DNA of 64,000 bases from Pseudoneurospora amorphoporcata (lineage: Eukaryota > Ascomycota > Sordariomycetes > Sordariales > Sordariaceae): contig MU859103.1 of assembly GCA_033297205.1 (NCBI GenBank), positions 154,001 through 218,000 of the forward strand. The letters are read 5' to 3'. A model generated the notes under the pieces. It searched no databases and was not told where the DNA came from. It saw only the letters and a list, made by a program, of their open reading frames with translations. The position numbers were made by a program, and so were the translations under genes. Positions within the stretch are counted from its first letter, which is position 1. Each line of letters begins with the position of its first letter. Of the stretch, positions 45,549 to 55,841 are shown in pieces.

Positions 45549-48482
45549 TCAAACATAACACATGACCAGCACAGGCCCCTCCTTCCCCGCCAGCTTCTGG
45601 TTATACACATCCATAACCACCGAATCCCAGTCAGCATCGCTCCTCACGTTCCTTGGACAGCCGGCCGACAAGACATGGATATACGGAGAAACACTAGTTC
45701 TGCCGCAGATGGTCCCGATGGTGTTCATGATGTACGAGTAAAACCCGCTGCGCACGATAGGCGAGTGGGAGTGCTGGTAGGTCACGGGCGGGCTGACGTC
45801 CTCGTTGGTGGATCGGTTCTTCATGTGCACGTGGTAGGTCAGGTTGGCGTCGTCGGGGACGTCGAGGACAAAGAGGGCTGTTTCTGGTTTGACGGGGAGT
45901 GGGACTGAGGCTGGGATTGGGGCCAGGGCTGGGACGGGACCGGCGGTTGCAACCGGGACTGGACCTGATGTTGCTTGGTGGACTACTTCTTGTTCGCAGC
46001 CCTTGGCGAACTCGCCGTGGGAGCGCTTGCGGGTGCCCGTGATGATTAGGTCTTTGTCGGTTTGGGTGGCGGTTGAGGTAGCGGTTGAAGTGACGGTTGG
46101 TGCGAAAGTGCTGGTTGTGAAGGCTTCCGTACTGGTGTGGACAGGCGCTGGAGGAGGGGTAGGAGTCGCGGTTGGAGCGGTGCTGGTCGTGGTATTCGGT
46201 ACGTTTGTACTCACAGATGCTGGGGTAGGAGCAGGAGTCTCGGTTTGGGTGGTGGTTGTGGTGGTTGGTACGGTCGTCTGAAAAGGAGCTACGGTGGTGG
46301 AAGCGGCGGCAGCTATGGGAACAAGAGCAGCGATTTGAGTGGTGTTGGTTGCAATAGTTGGCACCCCTATCTCTCGAGGAGCCACGGTGGTGCTAGGGGC
46401 GGCAGCTGAGGTGGTGTTGCTTGTTAGAACTGGTGTAACGATGCCGACAGAAACCGTACATGGCTCCGGGATAGGAGCTGATACAGGAGTTTCGGCAATT
46501 TTGGATTCGCTCGTCGTCTCGATCTCCATTGTTAAAGCGTTCTCAGTGACAGTACTCAAAGGATTATCGGTCGCAGTTGTTGTGGTCGTGTTGCTGGATA
46601 TCCCTAGGGCAGCGGGCGCTCCAGTCTCGATACTTTCCATCATAGTTTGCGAGCTGATGCTAGAAGCTCTGGTAGAGGTCGTTGTTGCGGTCATGCATGG
46701 ACCTTCGAAATCCGTCTCTGAACTTCCGAAACCCGTTTCGGGCAGAAGTGAGGCAGTGGTTGCTTCCGGCGAAGACGCTTCCAACTCGGCAACTGGCGCG
46801 GGTGAAGAAGCAGATGCCTCGGAGGGTTCTGGTGATAGCAGGGCGTTCGGGCTGTTCTTGACTGCGTCCTTTTCCTTTTTTCGGAAGAAGACTTGTTGCT
46901 GGTAAACAATGCGGTACAGGAGCCCCATGAAGTGGACCATAATTCTGTAGACGCAAGTTAGCAACAGTCTTCTTCAAGGGGGTATAGGGGGTCTTTCACA
47001 ACTTACATGGTAGAGTCATGTGGCCATATGGTTTGGCGCTTGTTTCCAGGCGACACATAGCACTCTGTCGAACCGAACCATTTCCCCCCCCACCCGGTCG
47101 TGAGCATATAATATGCGGTACCCCCTAGCATATTCTTCATGCCCCTCACATCACCCTGAGTTTTGTGGTGTACAAGGCTCTGAAAAGGGGTATTCAGTAC
47201 AAAATCCTTCATGTCCTTGTTGAGGTCTTTGCCCTGCCAGTCATTGAGTTCGAGGCGTCGATACAATACGGACAATCTCGAGTTCCGATCTGTGAAGTAA
47301 TTAGTACGGCGCCAACCAACGGCTGAATGATTGGGGTGAAAACTTACCAAGGGTAATATAGTCCAGAAGAATGGGGAGCTGGTTCGGGTGGAGATCGACA
47401 CGCCGTGTGATAGTTGCTCCTCGGTTGGTGTAGCAGTGACCGTACCGAAAACCGGGGATGTCGCTCACCCGTATGTACTGATTGTCCGCAGGAGCTGGTG
47501 GTGTGTTTTCTGGGGAACTGGCTGGAGGGGTGAGGAGGTTTGGGTCATTGGCCTGTGGTAAGGCATCGCCCACGGGATGGCCGACATAGGGCTCCTGTGC
47601 TTGCGAGATGCTGTTGTTATCCTGGGGAGGACTAGAGTTTGGAACGCTGGCCTGTGCAGGGATTTCGAAGGGATTTTGCGAGATGGACTGTTGTTGAGGC
47701 TGTTGTTGAGAGCCTTCGCCGTGCCAGGGGTCTGAGACTTGGTCAATCATCCCGTTCAGTAAGTTCTCTGGCCTCTCCATCTGTGCAATAGCAGCCTCTA
47801 TGTCTGCCTCATCAAACGTGGTCCCCTCCAACCAATCCAACGACTCCATTGATAGGGCGGGCTCGGGGGGTGAATCTGAAGGAGTCTGAGTACTAACCGC
47901 TGGGCCACCTGAAGTGTGTCCATCCTGAAGCGAAAAGGGACTTGCAGGCGGATCAGGGGCACTGGGCATACATTTTCCTTCCTGCTGACCGACCAACTCA
48001 TCATGACCGTCCGCAAAGGGCGGGGTTAAGGCCTCAAGGAGTTCAAGCTCGTCAGGTGTAAAGTCAGTAAGACTCAACGTTGGTAGGTCTTGTGACGGTA
48101 GAGGCTGCTGGTGGTGGTGGTGGTGGTGGTGGTGGTGGTGGTGATCTTGGGGTTGTTGGCTCGGTTGAGTGCCGGTGGTTGTTGATGCCGATGGTTGGGG
48201 CAGCGTCAACTCGACTGGCCCCGTGTGATTTGAGGCATGATGCTGCAGCTGTGATGGTGGTTCTTGGTGTTGTTCATGTTTTTTCTGTTGTGGTTCGTCG
48301 TCTTCTGATTCGGAAAAGAGCGAATGCAAATCATCATCAGCAGCGTCCCCAAAGAGCGAATCGAGGTCATTGTCGACAATGCCCTTCTCCTTCTCCCTCT
48401 CGTGGTCCTCGGCGGCAAGGAACTCATCCTCCAGGTTGGAGAAGAAATGGTCCTGCTCAGAGTCCACAGAGACAGAGCCCAT
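45549..48482 (-). CDS. Large unrecognised protein, low-complexity arms around a conserved-looking core
   Basis: Exons 48482-47348, 47289-47007 and 46944-45549 give 937 residues; introns are 58 and 61-62 nt with GTAAGT donors and CAG acceptors. Residues 1-110 are acidic (DSLFGDAADDDLHSLF). A His run near 114-124 is encoded by a GGT/CAC microsatellite; Gln/Ser/Pro-rich sequence follows. A compact, non-repetitive core spans about 340-500 (IPGFRYGHCYTNRGATITRR, LPILLDYITLG, LYRRLELNDWQGKDLN, AYYMLTTGWGGKWFG). Then comes a 270-residue Thr/Ser/Ala/Val-rich mucin-like stretch with repeated TTVAP-type units. A structured end follows (SGFYSYIMNTIGTICGRT to VLVMCYV). No signal peptide is seen. I cannot assign a family or function. 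Confidence 0.7.
48108..48142. repeat. GGT trinucleotide repeat coding for a His run
   Basis: About eleven GGT units on the plus strand read as CAC codons in the minus-strand unrecognised gene. Length polymorphism is likely. Confidence 0.9.
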
Positions 48483-49230
48483 GATTGAGATGGTAACTCT
48501 TACACATACAAGAATGTTCAGCCGGTGACCAAGTCCAAAGTTTGCAATAAAAAGTGCAACCGGACAGCCGACCGAGGCGCGCGACTGGCCGAAGTCACAG
48601 CGACAGAAAGTGCAATGTCGAGTGATTGATAGCTTGCGATCGAGTTTGCAGCAGAGAAACCAAGCAGCAAGTTCCGAGTCGCAGTCGCAGTCGCGGGTGA
48701 AGTGATGAAGACTTCAGATTGAAGACAAGTGCACTGTGATAGACGTGCAGGGTCTGGAGGTCGAGAAAAATAAAGTGGAGCTCCACGTCAAGGATGGCCC
48801 AAATAGCCTGACCTTCAGCCACAGGTAGCCTTGTCGCAGAAAGGCATTCCAACGGTTATTTGTGGCTTGGCGCAGTTGGCGTGGCGGTGGCCTGCGCTGC
48901 ATGCATAACCCTGTGCTAATATTTGTAAACCTGCCTTACACCTCTAACCCTGGGTTGCGCTTCAGGGCCGGGTAATGTGTTGACATCGAGATCGAGACAT
49001 TCATGCACTGATGTCCAGTTGCAGGTAGCTATGAGTTTGTTCTTACAATACCGGTATCGATGATAGTTCTGACCAGGCCCTATATGCGTCAAAGCATGTG
49101 TCGGGTACAATTCTACCGACAGTTCAGCTAAGACTCCGTCAACGCGAGCGTAAACCTCCCCATGTTGACGATTCAAAAAGGCCCCCAACGCCGGCCCTTG
49201 CAACGCTGACCCATTATAAATTCAACATCA
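48483..49230. other. Spacer upstream of the 937-residue protein gene
   Basis: About 750 bp that should contain the promoter of the 48482 gene and the 3' end of the NFKBIL1-like gene. No supported ORF, repeat or RNA gene. Confidence 0.45.
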
Positions 49231-50712
49231 TCAGCTCTTCCGTGTATCATTCCACAGTTTATCCACAATCTGGAAAATTGCCGTCACGTCCCTCATGATC
49301 GTGGCATCCACATCTCCTCCCAGCCGCTGCTGCATCTTATCCGGATGCCATCGAACTCTCTCGTCCTTCAACCTTAGCGAAAATTCCTTCTCCCCCAAGT
49401 CTTCCAGCCCTATCCCGTGCACAAAGAATGCCCTGACCGTCTCGGGATCCATCTCCTCAATCGTTCCACCCACTACCTCCCTGTTAACGGGCCAAGGAAT
49501 CTTCTTCCCGTCAAACTTCCCACCTTCCGTAGCGACAACAGCCAAGTCTTGCCACGCCTTGAGATACTCCTCCCACCTGTCCTTCCACACCTTCCTCTTC
49601 CTCCTCTCCTCGCCCCTCTTCAAGCTCCGCTCCATCTCCTTGGTAATCCTCCGCTCCTCATCTTCCCTCCTCCGTTCTTCCTCCTTCCTCTTCTGTCTCC
49701 GCTCCCGCTCCTCCAGCAAGCCCTGATGCGTCTTCTCCCACATCCTCTGTCGGACAAACGCAGCGTACTCCTCGTCCGTCATCCGCTCGAGCTCGCCTTC
49801 GGGGTTGACTCGCTCCCGGGCGGATGAGTACACGTGGATCGGTTGGCCGTAGACGCCCTCCCAGTAGGCGGCTCCTTCGTCGTCGGCCATGGCGTCGAAA
49901 AGGGACTCGCGGAAGGCGGCTTCGGGGTCTAGTGGGGGTTCAGCAAAGGGGTCTTCGAAATTGGGGTCGGGTTGTTCTTGTTGTGGAGTGGGTGAGCGGT
50001 GGCGACGGTGCCGGCGGTGATGGTGACGAAGCCGGTATTTGCGACGAGATTCGGCGTCTTTAGGTTCTTCATCCCGATTCCGGCCGCGGTCACGGTCCCG
50101 ATCCCTGCTCATGTCCCTTGATCCCCCTCGCTCTCTTTCCCGGCCGTCACGGTTATCCTCCTCGGAGCGATGCCGGCGACTACGGTGTCGGTCTAATCTA
50201 GGGGAGCGTGACCGTGATCCTGTCCGTGACCGCGACCGGGACCGTCTCCTCCTCCTCCGTGATTCCCTATCCTTGTCCTTGAACCGGAATTTGGTCACCT
50301 TGGGCTTCTTCTCCCTTCTCCTCCCTTCGGAATCCCGATCCTGGTCCTGGTCTCCATCACCATCCCTATCCCTCTTGCGTTCACGATCCCAGCCCCCACC
50401 AACGGTATCCTCCCCAACCCCAGTCATGGGAATATCACGGTCATGGCTGATGGCCCTATCCGTCCTGCTGCCCTTTGAAGCGTCAGCCGCTAGTGAAGCT
50501 GACCGTGACCTGCCTCTGTCCAGCTCAGGTTCCCGTGAGCGGTGCTTGCTCCATCTACCATCGCCACCAACGGCCCTTGCACTGCTAGCATCTAGGGCCC
50601 TAGCATCGCTTTTTGCAGGTGCAGCAGGTGCAACAGGAACAGGGTTGTAAGAAGCCAAGATTCTTCGCCGTTTAGGGGACCGTGGCGGTGAGTTGAATGC
50701 GTCAAAGGACAT
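49231..50712 (-). CDS. NFKBIL1-like nuclear protein with Arg/Asp/Ser-rich N-terminal half
   Basis: A single exon of 493 codons. The start MSFDAFNSPPRSPKRRRILA opens with a basic, probable nuclear-localisation cluster. Residues about 55-245 are dominated by RD, RE and RS dipeptides, like splicing-associated proteins. The second half has a long charged coiled coil (residues about 310-380, RERRQKRKEEERRREDEERR), then KIPWPV and the conserved end RVRWHPDKMQQR (about 452-463). This end matches NF-kappa-B inhibitor-like protein 1 homologues. Animal NFKBIL1 has ankyrin repeats that are absent here, as usual for fungi. Human NFKBIL1 has been linked to mRNA processing and splicing; the fungal role is not established. 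The assignment rests on the C-terminal motif. Confidence 0.75.
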   Translation of the reverse strand: MSFDAFNSPPRSPKRRRILASYNPVPVAPAAPAKSDARALDASSARAVGGDGRWSKHRSREPELDRGRSRSASLAADASKGSRTDRAISHDRDIPMTGVGEDTVGGGWDRERKRDRDGDGDQDQDRDSEGRRREKKPKVTKFRFKDKDRESRRRRRRSRSRSRTGSRSRSPRLDRHRSRRHRSEEDNRDGRERERGGSRDMSRDRDRDRGRNRDEEPKDAESRRKYRLRHHHRRHRRHRSPTPQQEQPDPNFEDPFAEPPLDPEAAFRESLFDAMADDEGAAYWEGVYGQPIHVYSSARERVNPEGELERMTDEEYAAFVRQRMWEKTHQGLLEERERRQKRKEEERRREDEERRITKEMERSLKRGEERRKRKVWKDRWEEYLKAWQDLAVVATEGGKFDGKKIPWPVNREVVGGTIEEMDPETVRAFFVHGIGLEDLGEKEFSLRLKDERVRWHPDKMQQRLGGDVDATIMRDVTAIFQIVDKLWNDTRKS

Positions 50713-51497
50713 TGGTCTGTTTTGCTTTTCTGTCGTCGTTGGTCGCTGAGAGGGTGACAGTCCTGTGGATTCAGAGTCCCAGACGGGGGTCCTTGTTCGA
50801 GGCCTTCAGGGCCTCAGGCGCGCACTTGCGACCGATGTGTGTGAGGAGGTCGCGTCAAGCTCGGGTTTAATGGATTTCGATGCCCCGGCGCCGTAGATCC
50901 GTGACTGTTCTGGGAGTTGGTTGACTGTGGTGTGCGGTGACCTGGCTGGTGAGGAGATACGATGGTGATGTTGACGCTGCAAGTGGTGGTGTTGTGATCA
51001 GATTTATTGTTGGTCGGTTGTTCATGTACCTGTGATGCATGAATCCAGGCATGTGCTGCAGAAGCGAGCTGCTACAGTAGGTGACCGCGGTGTCGAAAAC
51101 AGTGCCCTGCACACGCTTGAAATTCTTGAAAATTACTGTTATGGCGCCATCCGGTATTCTGTTACGATTCATCAGTACTGTACTGTTCAATACTGTTTTC
51201 TCGCACGTGGGAAGTCATTGGGGGTTAGGGTCCAACGGCACAACCTAGCGGCAGCCCCCACCCTCCATCCCAATCCGTGCTTTCCCAGTCCCCAGAAATC
51301 CACACCTCCATCAGCGCCGCTTCCATGGCCATGGAACATACAGCAAACCTACCTAGGTAAAGTAGTAGCTACCCCCTCGCTCGCTGAGATTTCTTTCTCC
51401 GCACAACTCGGCTGCTTCCGCTAGCGAAGTTCTTTAACCAATTTCACATTTTCCCGCAATTCCCACTAGAGTCACATCAGATGTTCAAACGATAGTA
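50713..51497. other. Spacer left of the MITE
   Basis: It contains the promoter of the NFKBIL1-like gene near 50713-50900 and otherwise no supported feature. Confidence 0.45.
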
Positions 51498-51862
51498 CTT
51501 GGGAGTTGCGGTGCGCGGGAGCGTTTTTTACCCCCTCTCCATAAGAGAGGAGGTGGAAAAAATGTGGGCCGGTAAAATAATCTGGGACAGCACAGAAATT
51601 TGCTAACAGTGTGACTTATCCTTATATAAACACCCATATGCACATTGCTACTTTTATTAATGTAAAAATCCTATAAGGTTATGAGACTACTTAGATAGGA
51701 AGTGTATATAGTAAACAAGAGATCTAGTGATTTTTATTATTATATTAATTGATCTAATAGTTTTCTTTGCTGTCCTAGATTATTTTACCGGCCCACATTT
51801 TTTCCACCTCCTCTCTTATGGAGAGGGGGTAAAAAACGCTCCCGCGCACCGCAACCCCAGAG
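51498..51862. mobile_element. MITE with 95-bp terminal inverted repeats and TA target duplication
   Basis: Left arm 51498-51592 and right arm 51768-51862 are inverted copies with about four mismatches over 95 bp. The termini are CTTGGGAGTTGCGG and CTCTGGGGTTGCGG. TA dinucleotides flank both ends (51496-51497, 51863-51864), the Tc1/mariner-type target. The 175-bp centre is very AT-rich and has no transposase. The near-identity of the arms suggests recent origin or hairpin-based homogenisation. It could form a very stable foldback RNA if transcribed. Confidence 0.85.
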
Positions 51863-54800
51863 TAACAATTCGGTCATGGCGATATTATGCTACAAGGAAG
51901 CTCGAGGCTTATACATTTCATTTCACGCTAGAATAGATAGTAGTACACCGTCTTAAGACTGTGTTGATGTCGAGGTACCTCTACAACCGCGGTCAGCGTC
52001 CATAGTCCGAGACATTCATCCATCCCACTCGGAACGGAAATTCTTCGACGTCGAGAACAATCCGTCAAGACATTGGGCTTTGATGTCGATGAATGCCCAA
52101 TCGTTTCCTCCTCCTCCCGAACTAGTACCAACCTAGCATCTCCATTTCCATCTCAGTCTCGGATATCGGGTCTATCATCACCATCACCATCCAGGATGCT
52201 TGTCGTCGGCCGACTATAAGACTGTTCTCGATCGCACTTTTCTCCGGAAGTGAGACACATCGTATATTGCCCGGGGTTTGCAAAAGAAAAGCAATTGTTG
52301 GTTGCATTTCCGGTCAGAAAAGCAGAAGCAAGTCGTTGCATGTCTTTGCATATTGAGACGGTTACATCGCTGAGCCTTGCACTAATTAACCGTTGAATGA
52401 TAGGGAACCACAAGACGTCAACTTGTCACCTACGAAATGCAAACTGCAAGTTTGATATAATCTTTTGTCACTATCCAGGCAAGCCAGGGCAGGGTCTCAT
52501 CAAAGGAACAAAAAGAAACCAAAACAAGAATACCGCCGGTAAAACCCCGGATCTTCATAGCCATCCTCATCACTCTTTTCCTTTCCCACAGAACCCAATG
52601 CAGCTCGTCAAAAGGTGTACCTGAGGCAAAGTGATTGAAGTGAGGCTTTCGTGGTGTGTACAAGCATCTTGGATCTGTAAGGACGCTTCCTTAGCTTCCG
52701 CGGCCAATTCAGGACGATGACGGAGACGGAGACCGGGACGGGGGTAGTTTGCTAGAGGTGTCACAGTCACTTGTTACCTTGTACATCCCATATGTCGGTC
52801 GATTGCGGCAAATTCCCGAAACGAATGGAGAGCTGCAGTGTGCATGATGTAGTGGACGACTGCATATAAGTCTCACAAGCGCTTATCCCAACCACACCTC
52901 ATTGCGTGTTGCGGGACGGATAATGTGTGGTAAACAAGCGCTTGGGGCGCGCGGAGCGCCCGCCATGCCATGGGTTTTCCGTGATGACGGTAGTGGTGGT
53001 GGTGGCGGTGGTGTGGAGATGAAAGCTAGGGAACGTTTTGGTATCAGGTACATACACTGACCCTAGGAATCCGAGGTAATGAGCGAGTGACCAGAAAAAC
53101 ACGGTCACTCCTCAGAAAAGCCTCGGATCATTACGATGTTGGGATATTGGATGGTAGTGGTATTAGGAACATGACACAAGTACGCAGGCTGGGAAAATAC
53201 ATTTGCAAGGACACTCGCCTCTATCTCCACATCTCCTCATTGTACTACCATTCCAAGCCACCGCCTCAATTTCGACCTTTCCTTCTTTCCATGTGTTTAA
53301 TATTGTTGGTAGGTAGCCAGCCCTTACAAGCAGTTAGCATTCCATCCAACAGCCTTGAAGCTTTCTCTTCCCCTGGCTGCCTAAACTAGCGGTAGATCAT
53401 CATGCACGTAAGGACTTGGGAGCCACATCACGGCCTGACGTTGCGGTTAGACTACACTACTGCAGTCATCAACATCATGAGCATGATCTTTCACTTCTTC
53501 TAACAGGGCAGCACTACCAGTTGTTCCATTCCATTCCGCCTCACATATCCACCTGAGTTGAAGCTTTGCTCTTGTAATGCACACAGTACCCGTATGTGCC
53601 TCATTTTCAGCTTCCTCAACTTCCAACAGTCATAGTAGTCCGACATGTGGTGTAAGGTGTAAGGCGTTGACTGGTTGATTTCAATGCTCCTTTTTGGAAG
53701 GAGGGTCATCTTCACTGCCTCGACGAAAGCGTTCTTCTGTTTCTTTACTTAGAAACGATTTGGGCGCTTCTCCTTTTTGATTAGTTCATTATTATGAATC
53801 ATGTAGTCAAGAGTTGAGCTTCTTGCTTCCAGGCCGAAATCCAGGACCAATTCTGGGAGGGAAGGCTCTCAGGGCTTTGTATGAAGTCTCGTTAACAGCA
53901 ATGCATCGTTCAAGGCGAGAATGACTAAGACTTGACTCACTTACACATATCCATTTTCTCCTCTCTTCCATCACAGGTTTCCATGCTTCTTCAAAGCCAT
54001 CAACGACACTCTCCATCCGGTTCCGATAGGCCTTTTTTTTTTTTTTTACCCTTTTTTTTTCTTTTTCTATGTTTTCTTTTCCACGGTATTCGCAATGTCT
54101 CAGTTCATTTTCTCTTCTGTCTCCTTCACACCCAACACAACCTTAATAGAGCCATATCAATGCTACCACTCGGCCGGATTCGGTCGAGTTTATGATCCAT
54201 CAAGGTCTAGAAGAACAACAGGACGAGATTGAGTTCTCGTGTTGGCTTGTTATGGTAGCATTGACGGACGAGTGGTCACGTTCACCTTTGTACATTGCAC
54301 TTCGAATCTTTCTTCACACGCTCATCGTTCCCGTCCTTGCCGGATCATCTACCCACTCCGCTCCACTAGGTACCCAAGAGGGACCTAGAATCTTAAGACA
54401 TCGTGAATGAACCTATACAGTATGCCATTTTACAATGGCAATCACCATCAGCTTGGCAAAAACGTGGTCTTCATCTCGGTAGTCATCTACCTAGACCCCG
54501 TTCATCGCCCCCCTGTCACTTGAAGATTCCGCTTTCCACAACCAAGAAGGGGGGGGGGGGGGGTGGGGAGCTTTCCAAATCTTAAAGTAGGTAGGTGGTG
54601 ATATCAGCTCATGAATTTACCAGTTGACTCCAAGGGTGCCACATGTTGCTGAATGGCATGCTCTGTGTCGTGAATGGAGTGTGATAAATATGGAATACTG
54701 TTGCAGCCTGGGGTCGGGTCGCTGAAATGATTGATTACAACCTAAGTTTTCATTAACGAATCCGCAACTCCCATATATTTGATCAGATATCGGACCTCCA

Positions 54801-55841
54801 AGACCCGAAACATCCACTAGAGAGTGTGTGAATATCACAGTTCAGTCCCCAACGCAAGCAGAGGTCGGAAGGACTGGTGTGATGGGGCTGAAATGTGATG
54901 GCGAGTGTGAGATCTGATCACTCTTCGAACTTCGGACTAATTTTGCATTAAAAATCCGCTAATTTCGCAATTCCATGTCTCAGAAAGCGCGGGAGGTCAA
55001 AGACATACATACAGTCATCCGTTCTTCTGCCCAATTATTAAGCTTCATTTATCCTATACCTAAACCGCACACTCCATCCTCGGCGTAGATTTTGATAACA
55101 AACTCCGCCTAAGCCAATTAAAGGAGTCGACTGTCTCCCGGACAGTTTCGAGTCCCTGACATACCGCCGACGGGTTGTACCCATGATTTGCCAGTCCCAT
55201 TATACGTGAAGCAGATATTATGATCCCGGTGGCCCCCTGTAAATGAAAAGAAGTCCAGATGCAATATAACAAACGGCCAAAAATGCAAAGTACCGCCCCC
55301 GGACATGATGAAAGCCAAATACCCGTAAAACACCAACCCAATGATAATGACCCTGGTTACACCCCAAAATGAGAAAAACACGGGACATGTCCCCGTGACC
55401 ACATCCTCTCGGCTCTGTTATAGACAGGGATATTAACAGACTAATGGGGCAGCGGAGTTGCGATATTGACAAAGCTGATTAGTAGGTTGATAAGCCGTGG
55501 TTGTAGAAGGATTAGGTGCGTAAGCGAAGGGTAGCTAGCGGTAAGGACCAGCCGTATGACGCTCGAACGCAAGTTGGTTTAAAAGGGAGCAGTAAAAGGA
55601 GTAGCGATGAATATGAAACATTGAGCGAAGTGAATCTTCATGACAAATGGAATTTTGTTACAAAACGAACGTAATAAGACACAAAAGTCTAGGAAAAGAA
55701 GCACGCTCTCCTCAACAAAACAGCCATTGCCGGTTGCCCGGGCCTGCTTTCAAAAAACTCTATATCGGGGGAAAAGACAAAAGAAAAATGCATGTATAAA
55801 GAGTGTGATGTGTTGTGGTTGGGCCTGAACGAGATCACTCG
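51863..55841. other. 4-kb spacer with no supported gene
   Basis: Scattered small ORFs on both strands, T-runs near 54032-54060 and a G-run at 54549-54563. The composition alternates and no coherent coding stretch is seen. Confidence 0.45.
54549..54563. repeat. Poly-G tract (15 G)
   Basis: An uninterrupted G-run followed by T and more G. It could form a G-quadruplex but no gene is associated. Confidence 0.85.
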
